Made by a program: the position numbers and the translations under genes. This document shows positions 1 through 9,086 of a DNA stretch of 64,000 bases, piece after piece. The DNA comes from Sinimarinibacterium arenosum. GTDB taxonomy: Bacteria; Pseudomonadota; Gammaproteobacteria; Nevskiales; Nevskiaceae. Location of the stretch: NCBI RefSeq assembly GCF_005047655.1, contig NZ_SUKF01000001.1, positions 422,745-486,744 on the forward strand, in the 5' to 3' direction. How positions within the stretch are numbered: the stretch's first letter is position 1; each line of letters begins with the position of its first letter. Below the pieces are notes generated by a model. The model searched no databases. It was given only the letters and a program-made list of their open reading frames with translations, and was not told the origin of the DNA.

Positions 1-132
1 CGAAAAGGTTCATGGCGTGAATTCTATCCGGGACTGCGCCCGCAGGCCGCGAACGATGCGTGGTCCCATTTTTGCGTGCCGGATACCGCCCGGAGTTTAT
101 TTGCCGGCCGATTCATTGACAGGACGACGCCG

Positions 133-942
133 ATGACCCCCCCGAAACGCGGCACTGCACTGGCTGCGATCGCTGTGCTGTGCACCCTGGTCATGCCAGC
201 GCATGCCGCCGATCTGACCGAGCTGATGGCACAGGTGCCGCCGCCACCTGAGGATGCCGTCAGCGCCATGAATGCGATGCAGGGCGAGCAGATCGTCGAT
301 CCTGCGTACGTCGAGTTTACCCAGAAGATCGCCGACGAACGCGCTGCCATCATCGAACTCAACGGCGGCGAAAAGCCACCGACGATCGAACCGATCGGGA
401 TCGACGCGTCCGTGCCCCCCGCGGTGCAGAACATTGCCAGGGAGTTCAACGCCTACCTGGCGAGCAATAGTGGCAAGGATGATCCGCGCGCAGCGCTCGG
501 CAAGCGCACCCGCTGGGTCAAGAAGGCCATGGGCGATCGCCAGATCGGCATCACCAAGAAGCTGCAACCGTGTCCGGACCCGTGTCAGAACGCGGCGGTG
601 GCAGCGAGCAATCAGAAACTGCTGCTGCAGCGCGAAAAGATCCTGTCGACCGAGCTGGAGATGTGGAACGCGCTGTTCGGTGACTGGAAGAAGAAACATA
701 TGCCGGCGGTCGTCACGGCCCAGCTGCGCTTGGACGCCAATGCCGACGCGGCGCAGACCGAAGCCGGTCGTGCCGTGATTGCGCGCTACCGTGCGGCAAT
801 GCTGAACGAAATTTCGCTGCTGTTCTCGATCACGGACAGCGCCATCCGGCGTGCGGTGGCCATCGAACACGGTCTGGACGGCTCCGAGCCGGACAGCATC
901 AGCGGCGCAACCCGCAAGGCATCGACCACGCCGCCGCAGTAG
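133..942 (+). CDS. Hypothetical exported protein
   Basis: The 269-residue protein has a clear Sec signal peptide: a short basic start, a hydrophobic core, and an AHA-A type cleavage site near residue 25. It is therefore probably periplasmic. The frame is open upstream to the window edge, but ATG 133 has AGGA 8 nt before it and places the signal peptide at the N-terminus, so I chose it. The mature part is charged and mostly helical-looking, with a Cys-x3-Cys pair (PCPDPC) mid-protein. I recognise no family and infer no function. It ends 49 bp before the next gene on the same strand. Confidence 0.7.
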   Translation: MTPPKRGTALAAIAVLCTLVMPAHAADLTELMAQVPPPPEDAVSAMNAMQGEQIVDPAYVEFTQKIADERAAIIELNGGEKPPTIEPIGIDASVPPAVQNIAREFNAYLASNSGKDDPRAALGKRTRWVKKAMGDRQIGITKKLQPCPDPCQNAAVAASNQKLLLQREKILSTELEMWNALFGDWKKKHMPAVVTAQLRLDANADAAQTEAGRAVIARYRAAMLNEISLLFSITDSAIRRAVAIEHGLDGSEPDSISGATRKASTTPPQ

Positions 943-991
943 GGCCCCGAGCGCGCGCGCCGACACATAACGTCGGTGCGCACGCCGTAGA

Positions 992-2632
992 ATGGAGGCA
1001 GCGGTTGGTAGGGGTCGCGCGATTCCATTGCAGTCAAAGTTCAGTCTGTGGGTCCAATGGGGGCCCGCCGTAATGCTGCTGGTTGTGGCCGGCGGCATGG
1101 CTGCGTTCGTCGACGGTGTGGGTCGGGTTGCGCGCCTGCAGGAGCAGCGTGAGCTTGAAATTGTGGCGGTCACCGCCGCGGCATCCATCAATCCGGATCA
1201 GGTCAACCGGCTCGGCGGCAATGCCGGCGATATCGGGGGGGCGGTTCTGCAGGATGTGCGCCGGCGCCTGCAGCGCATTCGCGACGTCAATCCGCAAGTG
1301 CGCTTCGTCTATTTGATGCGCCCCGGTGCAGGACGCTTCATCTTTCTGGCCGATGCCGAAGCCGAGACCTCGCCGGATTACTCACCGCCGGGTCAGGTCT
1401 ACGACGATCAGATCGAGGGTCTGCAGCGGGTGATGGCATCCGCACTTCCGGTGGTCGAAGACCCGTACGAGGATCGTTGGGGCCGCTGGGTCAGCGCGCT
1501 GGCCCCCATTGTCGATCCGCAAACCGGTGCCGTGATTGCGGTGCTGGGGATCGACGTCAGTGCCGAACACTGGCAGCAGGCGCTACGACAGCACTACGGC
1601 TTGGCGCTGGCGATTGCGATGCTGGCGTCTAGTGTGTTCGGTCTGCTGTGGTTTGGTGCCTACCGGCATCAGCGCAATGCCGAGAGATTGGCCGGGCTGA
1701 ACGATGCGCTCGAAGCCGAGCTGGCACACCGCCGCCTGTCGGATCAACGACTCAAACTGGCGGCGGCGGTGCTGACGAACACCGGGGACGGCGTCATGGT
1801 GGCTGACGCTCGCGGAATCATCGAGTCGGTTAATGCGGCGTTTGAACGCATCACGCTGCATTCCGCCCAGCAGGCCGTGGGCCGCAATCTGCGCATGCTG
1901 TATTCAGCGCGAAACAGTCACGGGCTGTTCCGCTCGATTCTGCAGGATCTGCAGCGCAATGGCCGCTGGGACGGCCAGATCTGGAGCAGGCGCCGCAATG
2001 GTGAGCGCTATCCGCAGGAAGTATCGGTTTCCGTGCTGCGCGACGATGACGGCGTGGCGACACACTACGCAGCGATTTTTCGCGACAAGACCGATCAGCA
2101 TCGGCTGGAACAACGCCTGAATGAGCTGGCGCAGATCGATGGCCTGACCGGCATTCCAAACCGACGTCATTTCGATGCGTCGCTCGCTGCAGCGTTCGAG
2201 CGCGCGCGCCAGGACAATGCACCGATTTCGATGCTGATGGCCGATCTGGATTTCTTCAAGCGCTTCAACGATCGTTACGGTCACATTGAAGGCGATGAAT
2301 GTCTCAAGCGCATTGCCCAGCGCATCCGCAGCGTGGTGCGCAACGACTGGGACATGGCCGCACGCTATGGCGGCGAGGAGTTCGCGATGATTCTGCCGGG
2401 TACGGTGCTTGAAGATGCGCTGCGGGTGGCGCAGCGCCTCAACGAGGCGATCCGGGCGATGGCAATCCCCAATATTGACTCCGGCGTCGCTCCGATCGTG
2501 ACCATCAGCATCGGTTGCGCAACCGTGATCCCCAGCGAGACCATGGTTGCGCGTGACCTGATCGCACAGGCGGACGCCGCTCTGTACAGCGCCAAGCGCG
2601 AAGGACGTGATCGCGTCGTCGCCGCGAATTGA
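992..2632 (+). CDS. Membrane-bound PAS-GGDEF diguanylate cyclase
   Basis: This 546-residue sensor would make cyclic di-GMP from GTP. One membrane helix (about 22-41), a periplasmic sensor of about 160 residues and a second helix (about 203-222) anchor it. A cytoplasmic PAS domain (about 255-375) precedes a GGDEF domain (about 385-546). The catalytic motif is GGEEF at 460-464 with the upstream DxDFFKxxND metal/substrate motif intact, so activity is expected. The product-inhibition site that is RxxD in many cyclases reads NDWD here, so feedback inhibition may be lost. No strong ribosome binding site precedes ATG 992, so the exact start is uncertain. It converges with the hydrolase downstream. 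Confidence 0.9.
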   Translation: MEAAVGRGRAIPLQSKFSLWVQWGPAVMLLVVAGGMAAFVDGVGRVARLQEQRELEIVAVTAAASINPDQVNRLGGNAGDIGGAVLQDVRRRLQRIRDVNPQVRFVYLMRPGAGRFIFLADAEAETSPDYSPPGQVYDDQIEGLQRVMASALPVVEDPYEDRWGRWVSALAPIVDPQTGAVIAVLGIDVSAEHWQQALRQHYGLALAIAMLASSVFGLLWFGAYRHQRNAERLAGLNDALEAELAHRRLSDQRLKLAAAVLTNTGDGVMVADARGIIESVNAAFERITLHSAQQAVGRNLRMLYSARNSHGLFRSILQDLQRNGRWDGQIWSRRRNGERYPQEVSVSVLRDDDGVATHYAAIFRDKTDQHRLEQRLNELAQIDGLTGIPNRRHFDASLAAAFERARQDNAPISMLMADLDFFKRFNDRYGHIEGDECLKRIAQRIRSVVRNDWDMAARYGGEEFAMILPGTVLEDALRVAQRLNEAIRAMAIPNIDSGVAPIVTISIGCATVIPSETMVARDLIAQADAALYSAKREGRDRVVAAN

Positions 2633-2649
2633 TCGTGGCGCCGACTGTT

Positions 2650-2670
2650 GCCGGCTCAGACAGAGCCGGC
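2650..2670. terminator. Hairpin between convergent genes
   Basis: Perfect 8-bp inverted repeat (GCCGGCTC / GAGCCGGC) with a 5-nt loop. It lies just after the GGDEF gene and overlaps the last codons of the hydrolase on the other strand. There is no T-run, so it is a plausible bidirectional terminator only. Confidence 0.45.
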
Positions 2671-3450
2671 GGCGATGCGGCGTAGAAACGGCAGCAGTGC
2701 CGCGTTCACGGGTTCGGGGTGCGTGAGATTCGAGGCGTGAGCGGCGCCTTCGATTTCAACCACTTCGCAATCGCGCAGCGCGTTCGCCATGATCCGCATT
2801 CGCGGCAGTGAAATTGCCGTGTCGGCGGTGCCGTGAACGACCATCGCAGGACAGTTGATTTCCGGCAGACGCGGGGTGATGTCGTCCCGGTGCAACAGGC
2901 AGTTTCCGGGTTCACGAATCAGTGCATGCGGCCGCGACTTCCACTTTGCGATCCATCGCGCATTCTCCTGCGGGTCGTCGATGATGATCTTGGCAATGGT
3001 CTGTGCCAGCTCGTCGGTGGGACCAATTGCGGCCCATGCATCGATCATCTGCTGATAGCCGCCGGCCAGGGCCGGATCCTCGGGTGTCGCCTGCGTGTCG
3101 ATCAGCACCAGTCCGAGGACACGCTCGGGCGCGGTCAGCGCAACGCGTAGTGACAGATAGCCGCCCTGCGACATGCCGCCGACGACGGCACGGTCGATGC
3201 CCAGGTGATCGAGCAAGGCCAGACAGTCGCGCGCCGAGTCCCAGTACGTGAAGGCCTGGCCGTCGAACTCGGTCTTGCCGAAGCCGCGTTCATCCCAGGT
3301 AATCACCCGAAATTCGGGCGCCAGCGCCGCGACCTGGGGCGCGAACATCTCCAGATCCATCAGAAAGCCGTGCGCGAGCACAACGGGAAGCCCGGAGCCG
3401 CCGGTATCTTCGTAATAGATCTTTTGGCCGTTGATGTCTGCCTGCGGCAT
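2656..3450 (-). CDS. Alpha/beta hydrolase
   Basis: The 264-residue protein is an alpha/beta-fold hydrolase. It has the oxyanion HGF motif near residue 27, the nucleophile elbow G-M-S-Q-G-G near 98, an acid loop (HGTADTAI) and a C-terminal catalytic His in E-G-A-A-H. The substrate cannot be told; haloperoxidase/esterase-type members look like this. The ATG at 3450 was chosen over a longer frame because GGAGG sits just upstream and the family begins close to this point. It follows the dihydrouridine synthase gene on the same strand after 120 bp. Confidence 0.85.
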   Translation of the reverse strand: MPQADINGQKIYYEDTGGSGLPVVLAHGFLMDLEMFAPQVAALAPEFRVITWDERGFGKTEFDGQAFTYWDSARDCLALLDHLGIDRAVVGGMSQGGYLSLRVALTAPERVLGLVLIDTQATPEDPALAGGYQQMIDAWAAIGPTDELAQTIAKIIIDDPQENARWIAKWKSRPHALIREPGNCLLHRDDITPRLPEINCPAMVVHGTADTAISLPRMRIMANALRDCEVVEIEGAAHASNLTHPEPVNAALLPFLRRIAAGSV

Positions 3451-3570
3451 GGTTGTCCTCCGTTCACACGCACTGTGTAGTGCGCACGATAGCCAATCGC
3501 GTCGCTGCGCGCCTTGCAGCAGAAGCGCTGTGCCGACCATCGAGGGGTTTCAGTTGTGACGGCGTCGCGA

Positions 3571-4623
3571 TCAGGACGCGAGCCGGAGCGTGTCCGCTGG
3601 CGGTGGAGGTGATGAACGGTGCAGCCGTGCAAAGGCAGCAGGGCTGGATCGCTTCCCGGCACCAGTCTCTGCGGGGGCCGACTGCAGTCCCAACAGCGCA
3701 TCGATCGGCGGACACTCGCGCTCGCGACGAATGTCTGCGAACAGGGCTTCTGCCTGTGGATAGCCGCGCGTCAGAGCGTGCAGCCATTGCTTGATGCGTC
3801 CGGGCGCGTAGCGCGGCATGACTTTGGCACGCACCTGGCACCAGTAGTCCTGTACCAGCGGCAGCAACTCGTCCCACTTCAGCGTCTGCGCCGTGCGGTT
3901 CTCTGCTGCCGCGCGAATCTGCAATGCCAGATCCGGGCGTGCAACCAGTCCGCGGCCGAGCATGAAGTGTTCTGCGCCGCTGACCTCGCGGCAGCGGCGC
4001 CAGTCGTCGACGCTCCAGATTTCGCCGTTGGCAATCACGGTGGCGTCGACCGCGTCGCGGATGCGCGCAATCCATTCCCAATGCGCCGGCGGCTGGTAGC
4101 CCTGGACTTTGGTCCGTGCATGTACCACCAGTTCCGATGCGCCACCCGCAACCAATGCGCGAGCGCTGTCGAGCGCACCCTCGGGGCTGTCGCAGCCCAG
4201 ACGCATCTTTGCCGTCACCGGAATCCCGGCAGGAACGGCTGCGCGCACCGCCTGCACGATGCGAAACAGCAATTCGGGTTCGTTCAGCAGTACCGCACCG
4301 CCACGCGAACGGTTGACGGTCTTGGCCGGGCAGCCGAAATTCAGATCGATCACCGGCGCTCCGAGTGTGCAGGCCAGCGCGGCGTTCTCGGCCAGGCATT
4401 GCGGGTCAGAGCCCAGCAGCTGAATGCGCATGGGCGTGCCTGCGCGGGTTTTCGCGCCGTCCTGCAGTTCCGGAGCCAGTGCATAGAACACGCGAGGGGG
4501 TAGCAGGCGATCACTGACGCGGATGAACTCGCTGACGCACCAATCGATGCCGCCGACCTGGGTCAGCACGTCGCGCAGGACGTTATCGACCAGTCCTTCC
4601 ATGGGTGCCAGGGCAATCTGCAT
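3571..4623 (-). CDS. dusC: tRNA-dihydrouridine synthase, DusC-like
   Basis: This 350-residue FMN enzyme reduces uridine to dihydrouridine in tRNA. The N-terminal motif A-P-M-E-G, the catalytic cysteine in N-F-G-C-P-A (Cys98), the K-M-R-L segment and the H-A-R-T segment are those of the Dus family. The overall match is best with DusC, which modifies U16 in E. coli. The C-terminal 40 or so residues form a Ser/Pro/Ala-rich tail that is not typical and may be disordered. The start is the ATG at 4623; a TTG lies directly before it. Subfamily assignment is from memory of the motifs. Confidence 0.85.
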   Translation of the reverse strand: MQIALAPMEGLVDNVLRDVLTQVGGIDWCVSEFIRVSDRLLPPRVFYALAPELQDGAKTRAGTPMRIQLLGSDPQCLAENAALACTLGAPVIDLNFGCPAKTVNRSRGGAVLLNEPELLFRIVQAVRAAVPAGIPVTAKMRLGCDSPEGALDSARALVAGGASELVVHARTKVQGYQPPAHWEWIARIRDAVDATVIANGEIWSVDDWRRCREVSGAEHFMLGRGLVARPDLALQIRAAAENRTAQTLKWDELLPLVQDYWCQVRAKVMPRYAPGRIKQWLHALTRGYPQAEALFADIRRERECPPIDALLGLQSAPAETGAGKRSSPAAFARLHRSSPPPPADTLRLAS

Positions 4624-4705
4624 CAAGCGGCTCGAATCAAACGGCGCGTAGCGTAGTGGCTGCGCATGCGCTTTTCACCCCGGGGCACTGCCGCATTCAG
4701 GGTAT

Positions 4706-5587
4706 TCAGGCGTGGCCCAGCGCCAGACGCAGCGCGGCCAGGCCCAGCAGGACCAGGACTGGCACGCCGATCGCAACGCCATGACGCCAGGCAATCTTGG
4801 TGGCGACAATCGCACGCAAGCGCTGCTGCCAGGCGCCGCTGAGGCGCCTGTAGTTGCGCATGTAGTCGACGGCGACGCCGATGTTCCACGCCAGCACCAG
4901 TGCAGTGGAGACGCCGACATAAACCATCCAGGTGGCCGACCAGCCGCCGAACAGAATCGACAAGGCCAGCGAAACCGCCGCCGCAGTGGTCATGCCCCAC
5001 AGGCTGACGACCAGCGTAGTCACTGAATTGTCGACGGCGTCGGCCGAGGCTTTGTCGAAGCGCGCAAACAATTCGTCGGCGCGTTCGTCCACCACCTGAT
5101 GCAGCGCGGCCTGGCCCTTGACCACCAGTGTGTCGGTGACTTCCTCGATCACTTCCTGCCGTTTTTCGCTGAGACGCTGCCGCGCGCTCTGCACCCCCTT
5201 CGCGACGAAGGTCAGGATTGCCGACAGCACCGCGATGTCATCGATATAGCCAAGACCTGGAATCAGGTCGGGCACGGCGTCGACCGGACTGATGAAGTAC
5301 AGCAGGGCTGCGGTCAGATAGATCAGCTGCTGCCGGCTCAAAGTGCCGCGCTGCGCCCATAGCTCTGTGGCCTGCTTGGCCAGCTTGCGCAGGCGCGTGT
5401 AGCGCTCGCCGTCATGGCTGCGAATCGAGGCGAGCTTGTCGTCCAGCTCTTCGTCGATGCGCTCGGCTGCAGCCTCGCTTTGTGCTTCGGCCATGAAGCG
5501 CGATTTCAGCAGGGCTTCTGCGCGCTTTTCGAGGTCGGCGTGGGGCGTCTCTTCCTCGATCGGCGAAATGGCATTTTTCTGGTTCAT
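4706..5587 (-). CDS. DUF1232 (YkvA-like) membrane protein
   Basis: The 293-residue protein carries the DUF1232/YkvA signature around residues 88-125 (Y-F-x-S-P-V-D-A-V-P-D-L-I-P-G-L-G-Y-x-D-D). It is preceded by a charged helical region and followed by a long amphipathic helix. The C-terminal half has hydrophobic stretches near 205-260 and 270-290, predicting membrane insertion. The family has no established biochemical role. The start at ATG 5587 was preferred to an in-frame upstream start lacking a ribosome binding site. It is divergent from the SRAP gene with 130 bp between. Confidence 0.75.
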   Translation of the reverse strand: MNQKNAISPIEEETPHADLEKRAEALLKSRFMAEAQSEAAAERIDEELDDKLASIRSHDGERYTRLRKLAKQATELWAQRGTLSRQQLIYLTAALLYFISPVDAVPDLIPGLGYIDDIAVLSAILTFVAKGVQSARQRLSEKRQEVIEEVTDTLVVKGQAALHQVVDERADELFARFDKASADAVDNSVTTLVVSLWGMTTAAAVSLALSILFGGWSATWMVYVGVSTALVLAWNIGVAVDYMRNYRRLSGAWQQRLRAIVATKIAWRHGVAIGVPVLVLLGLAALRLALGHA

Positions 5588-5717
5588 CAATACTCGGCAG
5601 CGTCCGCGTGTGCGGCGATAGAGTTCAAAGCCTACTGCGTGGCGCCGCATCTTGCACGGCCGGGAGTCACTCGGATTTTCGCCACGGTTGCAGGGCGATT
5701 TCGGGCATGATCGGCAG

Positions 5718-6431
5718 ATGTGTGGTCGATACGCAATGGCACCGACGGATGCCCGGGCCTGGGCGTCGGTGGGCGAGCGCCTGGGTCCCGAGGTTGAGCA
5801 GACGCTGCAGAGTCTGGCGTCGCGCTACAACATCGCGCCGAGCACGCAGGTGCCGATCATCTATCGCGATATCGAAGGCGGCGGCCCACGCGTCGCGTTG
5901 GCCCGATGGGGGCTGATTCCGCACTGGTGGCGTCAGTCCACACCTCCGAAATTCAATACGATCAACGCCCGCAGTGAAGACGCTGCAACCAAGCCGATGT
6001 GGCGCGATGCCTGGCGCCGCCAGCGCTGTCTGATTCCGGCCACACACTGGTACGAATGGATGGAGGATGTTCCGGTCAAACGCCCGCATGCCTTGAGCTT
6101 GCCGGACGGCAAGGGCTTTATGTTCGCTGGCCTGTGGTCGCAGTGGCGTGGAGCGTCCGACGCTGAGCCGGTAGTGACCTGCGCGATCCTGACGCGCGAC
6201 GCCAGCGACAGCGTGCGCAAGGTGCATGAGCGTATGCCGGTGATCCTGCACCCCGATGGCTGGACACTATGGATTCAACCGGGGGATTCCGAGCCGCGCT
6301 GGGTCGACGATGTGCTGCACGCGCATGTCGTGACTGAAGCGCGTGCCTGGGAGATCAGTCGCCGTATCAATGCACCGCGCAACGAGGGTCCGGACCTGCT
6401 GTTGCCGTTCGATCCGTTTGACGAGTCGTGA
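5718..6431 (+). CDS. SRAP (YedK/HMCES) abasic-site protein
   Basis: The 237-residue SRAP-domain protein would bind abasic sites in single-stranded DNA and form a protective thiazolidine crosslink through Cys2. The N-terminus M-C-G-R-Y places Cys2 at the end after Met removal, which decides the start at 5718. The other conserved residues are visible: Asn83 in the N-A-R motif, Glu113 in the W-Y-E-W segment, and His170 in V-H-E-R-M-P. All match the known E. coli YedK set (Asn75, Glu105, His160). Length and motif order are normal. Confidence 0.92.
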   Translation: MCGRYAMAPTDARAWASVGERLGPEVEQTLQSLASRYNIAPSTQVPIIYRDIEGGGPRVALARWGLIPHWWRQSTPPKFNTINARSEDAATKPMWRDAWRRQRCLIPATHWYEWMEDVPVKRPHALSLPDGKGFMFAGLWSQWRGASDAEPVVTCAILTRDASDSVRKVHERMPVILHPDGWTLWIQPGDSEPRWVDDVLHAHVVTEARAWEISRRINAPRNEGPDLLLPFDPFDES

Positions 6432-6432
6432 G

Positions 6433-6460
6433 CCCCACGCCATGCATGCATGGCGTGGGG
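6433..6460. terminator. 28-bp perfect palindrome between convergent genes
   Basis: Arms CCCCACGCCATG and CATGGCGTGGGG flank a central CATG, giving a perfect 28-bp palindrome. It sits between the SRAP stop and the convergent yjdM stop. As RNA it folds identically from either strand, so it is probably a bidirectional terminator, although neither side has a T-run. Confidence 0.6.
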
Positions 6461-6479
6461 AAGTCAGACAGTCTTTGCC

Positions 6480-6824
6480 TCAGGCCTTCTTGACGAAACA
6501 GGCCTTGAGCATCAAGCCCATGCCGTCGACCTTGCAGTCGATCTCGTGATCGCCGGAGACCAGGCGAATGTTCCTGACCTTGGTACCGCCCTTGATCGTC
6601 GTCGACGAGCCCTTGAGCTTGAGATCCTTGATCAGGGTCACGTCATCCCCGTCAGCCAGCAGATTGCCGTTTGCGTCCTTGACGATCAATTTGTCGTCTT
6701 CCTCTTCGGCTGCTTCGACTGCCTGCGCCGACCATTCGTACCCGCAGTCCGGGCAGATGAACAGCTCGCCGTCCGGATAGGTGTTTTCCATCTTGCATTT
6801 CGGGCAGGGTGGGATCGTATTCAT
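6480..6824 (-). CDS. yjdM: YjdM (PhnA-like) zinc-ribbon protein
   Basis: The 114-residue protein matches YjdM, formerly called PhnA. An N-terminal zinc ribbon (Cys7, Cys10, Cys24, Cys27) is followed by the conserved domain with D-A-N-G-N-x-L-x-D-G-D-D-V and K-D-L-K-L-K-G-S-S motifs. Despite the old name it is not phosphonoacetate hydrolase, and its role is unclear. The ATG at 6824 has AAGGAAG 7 nt before it, and the zinc ribbon starts at once, so this start is secure. Confidence 0.9.
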   Translation of the reverse strand: MNTIPPCPKCKMENTYPDGELFICPDCGYEWSAQAVEAAEEEDDKLIVKDANGNLLADGDDVTLIKDLKLKGSSTTIKGGTKVRNIRLVSGDHEIDCKVDGMGLMLKACFVKKA

Positions 6825-7135
6825 GCGGCTCTTCCTTTGCAGTCGTAGATCGGCATCGCCCCTTCGGCGATGCAAGCGGGCGCGAGCATGGGGCGCAGGC
6901 GAGGGATGGTCAAGCACCCGGGGGTATATCGATGGCCCGCTGCAATCGGGCCACGATCCGTCACGGCTTTCGCGTAAGCCGGCGGCGATTCACTGCCGGC
7001 TCTCCCGTCCCTCGCGCTGCGAGCGGTCGCACATCCTCCTGACATGTATCAATGCAGTCGCCAATCGATGGAGCATGCTGATAAAGGTCGAAAAGGAGCA
7101 GGCGCCGGTGCGTCGGTGTTCCGCCGGAGTCCGCC
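6825..7135. promoter_or_regulatory. Divergent intergenic region with two hairpins
   Basis: This 311-bp stretch separates yjdM (minus) from the DUF302 gene (plus); I see no gene in it. A perfect 8-bp hairpin at 6853-6873 (GCATCGCC / GGCGATGC, loop CCTTC) would lie in the yjdM mRNA leader about 28 nt before its ATG. A second hairpin (7-bp arms, TGGCCCG / CGGGCCA) is at 6933-6953. I recognise no riboswitch class. Confidence 0.4.
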
Positions 7136-7522
7136 ATGAGCTACTACTTCAACAAGATTCTGCCGATGAGCTTCGAGCATGCGCTTGCTCATGTCACGAT
7201 GGCGCTGAAAGCCGAAGGCTTTGGCGTCATCACCGAGATTGACGTCACCAGTACGTTGAAGCAGAAGATCGGCGTCGACTTTCGAAAATACCGGATCCTC
7301 GGAGCCTGCAATCCGAAGCTGGCCTACGAGGCACTGCAGCTTGAAGACAAGGTCGGTGCGATGTTGCCGTGCAATGTCATCGTGCAGGAGGTTGCCGGCG
7401 GCATGACTGAAGTGGCGGCGATCGATCCGGTGGCTTCGATGCAGTCGATCGACAATCCGCAACTGCACGTCGCTGCTGAAAACGTGCAGGCCAAGCTCAA
7501 GCACGTCATCACCAGCCTGTAG
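7136..7522 (+). CDS. DUF302 family protein
   Basis: The 128-residue protein is a typical single-domain DUF302 member. The recognisable core includes the F-x-x-A-x-x-x-V-x-x-A-L-K-x-E-G-F-G-V start, the K-I-G-V-D-F and Y-x-I-L-G-A-C-N-P stretch, and the L-P-C-N-V-I-V-x-E segment. Its function is unknown; members are small cytoplasmic beta-alpha proteins sometimes linked with redox or metal genes. The ATG at 7136 has GGAG 7 nt upstream. It converges with the small lipoprotein gene 18 bp downstream. Confidence 0.88.
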   Translation: MSYYFNKILPMSFEHALAHVTMALKAEGFGVITEIDVTSTLKQKIGVDFRKYRILGACNPKLAYEALQLEDKVGAMLPCNVIVQEVAGGMTEVAAIDPVASMQSIDNPQLHVAAENVQAKLKHVITSL

Positions 7523-7540
7523 CGGCGGTCCGGTCTGCGA

Positions 7541-7735
7541 TCAATTGCAGGCGCCGTAGGTATCGCCGTGTACCAGATGTTGGGATGCATCCTTGTCCGA
7601 CAGGACCAGCGTCTGCCGCTGCTGGTGGCACATCACCGTGGTCGTTTCCGAACGCATGTCGGGTTCGTACTGAGGTGAAATGCCGCAGGCACACAGGCCC
7701 AGCGCGGCAACACACAGCAGGATCGATGGCTTCAT
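7541..7735 (-). CDS. Small putative lipoprotein
   Basis: The 64-residue product has a lipoprotein-type N-terminus: Lys2, a hydrophobic stretch, and a lipobox L-C-A-C placing the lipidated residue at Cys17. The mature peptide of about 48 residues has two further cysteines (V-M-C-H and G-A-C-N near the end). GGAG lies 9 nt before the ATG. I recognise no family. The short length makes the call moderate, but the signal, lipobox and ribosome binding site agree. Confidence 0.6.
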   Translation of the reverse strand: MKPSILLCVAALGLCACGISPQYEPDMRSETTTVMCHQQRQTLVLSDKDASQHLVHGDTYGACN

Positions 7736-7902
7736 CAGCGATGCTCCGGTGGAGAGCCGGTTTTTGTATGGGGCCAGTCTAGTCCAGCGCGGCAGGTTTG
7801 GATCGTTTGTTCATGGCCGGTGCCAGACCCGCGCGGCGGCAGCGGCTTGCGCCCCTGCCGGGGGCTGCCTAAGCTGCCCGGCGCGCTTCCCGGAGACACG
7901 AG

Positions 7903-8994
7903 ATTCAGACGTTTGAATGCCAGAACTGCGGGCAGTTGCTCTATTTCGAGAACTCGCACTGCGAGCGCTGTGGTCACACGCTAGGATTCCTGGAGCGCAC
8001 CGCGCGCCTGGAGACGCTGGTTCCGGTGGGTGGAAATGTTTGGTCACCGCTGGGTGCGCCGCGTGCAAGCGAGCGCTACCGCTTCTGCGCCAACGCCAAT
8101 GTCCAGGTATGCAACTGGCTGGTTGACGCGGATGGCAACGCGAATCTGTGTCGCGCCTGCTCACTGAATCAGATCATTCCTGACCTCCGGGTATTCGGCA
8201 ATCAGGATCGTTGGCGCAAGCTTGAATCGGCGAAGCATCGGCTCGTCTACAGCTTGTTGAAGCTGAAATTGCCGCTATACAGCAAGGCCGAGGACGCCTG
8301 GCGCGGTCTGGCATTCGAGTTCCTGGGCGATCCAAACCCGCGATTCCGCGAAGGGCCGGCGGTCATGACCGGGCACCTCAACGGCATCGTCACCTTGAAC
8401 ATTGCCGAAGCCGACGATGCCGAACGTGAGCGCCAGCGCGCCACCATGGCGGAGCCCTATCGCACCTTGCTCGGCCACTTCCGCCACGAAGTCGGACACT
8501 ACTACTGGGCGCAGCTGGTTGCCCCTTCGCAATGGGTACAGCCATTCCGCGATCTTTTCGGCGACGAGCGAACCGACTACGAGCAGGCGCTCGACACTTA
8601 CTACGCCGGCGCTGCGGGTCCCTGGCAAACGCAGTACGTCAGTGCCTACGCCAGTTCCCACCCCTGGGAAGACTGGGCCGAGACCTGGGCGCATTACCTG
8701 CATATCGTCGACGTGCTCGAAACGGCTTACGCGTATGGCATCAGCATCCGTCCGCGCGCCGGGCGTTCGGCGGATCTGACGACACGCGCGGATTTTGACG
8801 CCTATCGCATGTCGGACTTCGACGCCCTGGTGCAGGCCTGGCTACCGCTGACCTATGCGATGAACAGTATCAATCGCAGCATGGGTCAGCCCGATCTGTA
8901 TCCGTTCGTGTTGGCGTCGCCGGTGCTGGACAAGCTGCGCTTTGTTCACAACGTGATCCGCCAGTCGCGTTCCAGCAAGGAAGCCGCGGTGTGA
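7903..8994 (+). CDS. Putative zinc-binding metallopeptidase, AUU start
   Basis: The 363-residue protein belongs to the zinc-ribbon plus gluzincin-like family annotated putative zinc-binding metallo-peptidase (DUF2248). The N-terminal ribbon has Cys6, Cys9, Cys20 and Cys23, and the HExxH motif is H195-E-V-G-H199. The only in-frame NTG is a TTG at 7936, which would cut off Cys6 and Cys9. Reading back to the stop at 7870, the best initiator is ATT at 7903, with GGAGA ending 6 nt before it. It gives the M-x-T-F-x-C-x-x-C-G start I expect of the family. The AUU start is inference; a G-to-T sequencing error is possible. Confidence 0.8.
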   Translation: MQTFECQNCGQLLYFENSHCERCGHTLGFLERTARLETLVPVGGNVWSPLGAPRASERYRFCANANVQVCNWLVDADGNANLCRACSLNQIIPDLRVFGNQDRWRKLESAKHRLVYSLLKLKLPLYSKAEDAWRGLAFEFLGDPNPRFREGPAVMTGHLNGIVTLNIAEADDAERERQRATMAEPYRTLLGHFRHEVGHYYWAQLVAPSQWVQPFRDLFGDERTDYEQALDTYYAGAAGPWQTQYVSAYASSHPWEDWAETWAHYLHIVDVLETAYAYGISIRPRAGRSADLTTRADFDAYRMSDFDALVQAWLPLTYAMNSINRSMGQPDLYPFVLASPVLDKLRFVHNVIRQSRSSKEAAV

Positions 8995-9086
8995 TCGGTG
9001 TCGACTGACAGCGCCGCAAGTTCAGTTCGGTGACAATGGCAGATTGTCTTCTCCCCCGAACTGACTCGCGCCGGCGGCGCATCCCG

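Noticed and set aside
1-132. Partial gene at the left edge
   Set aside because: A frame is open from base 1 into the first gene, but the signal peptide and ribosome binding site put the start at 133; too little is visible to call an upstream gene.
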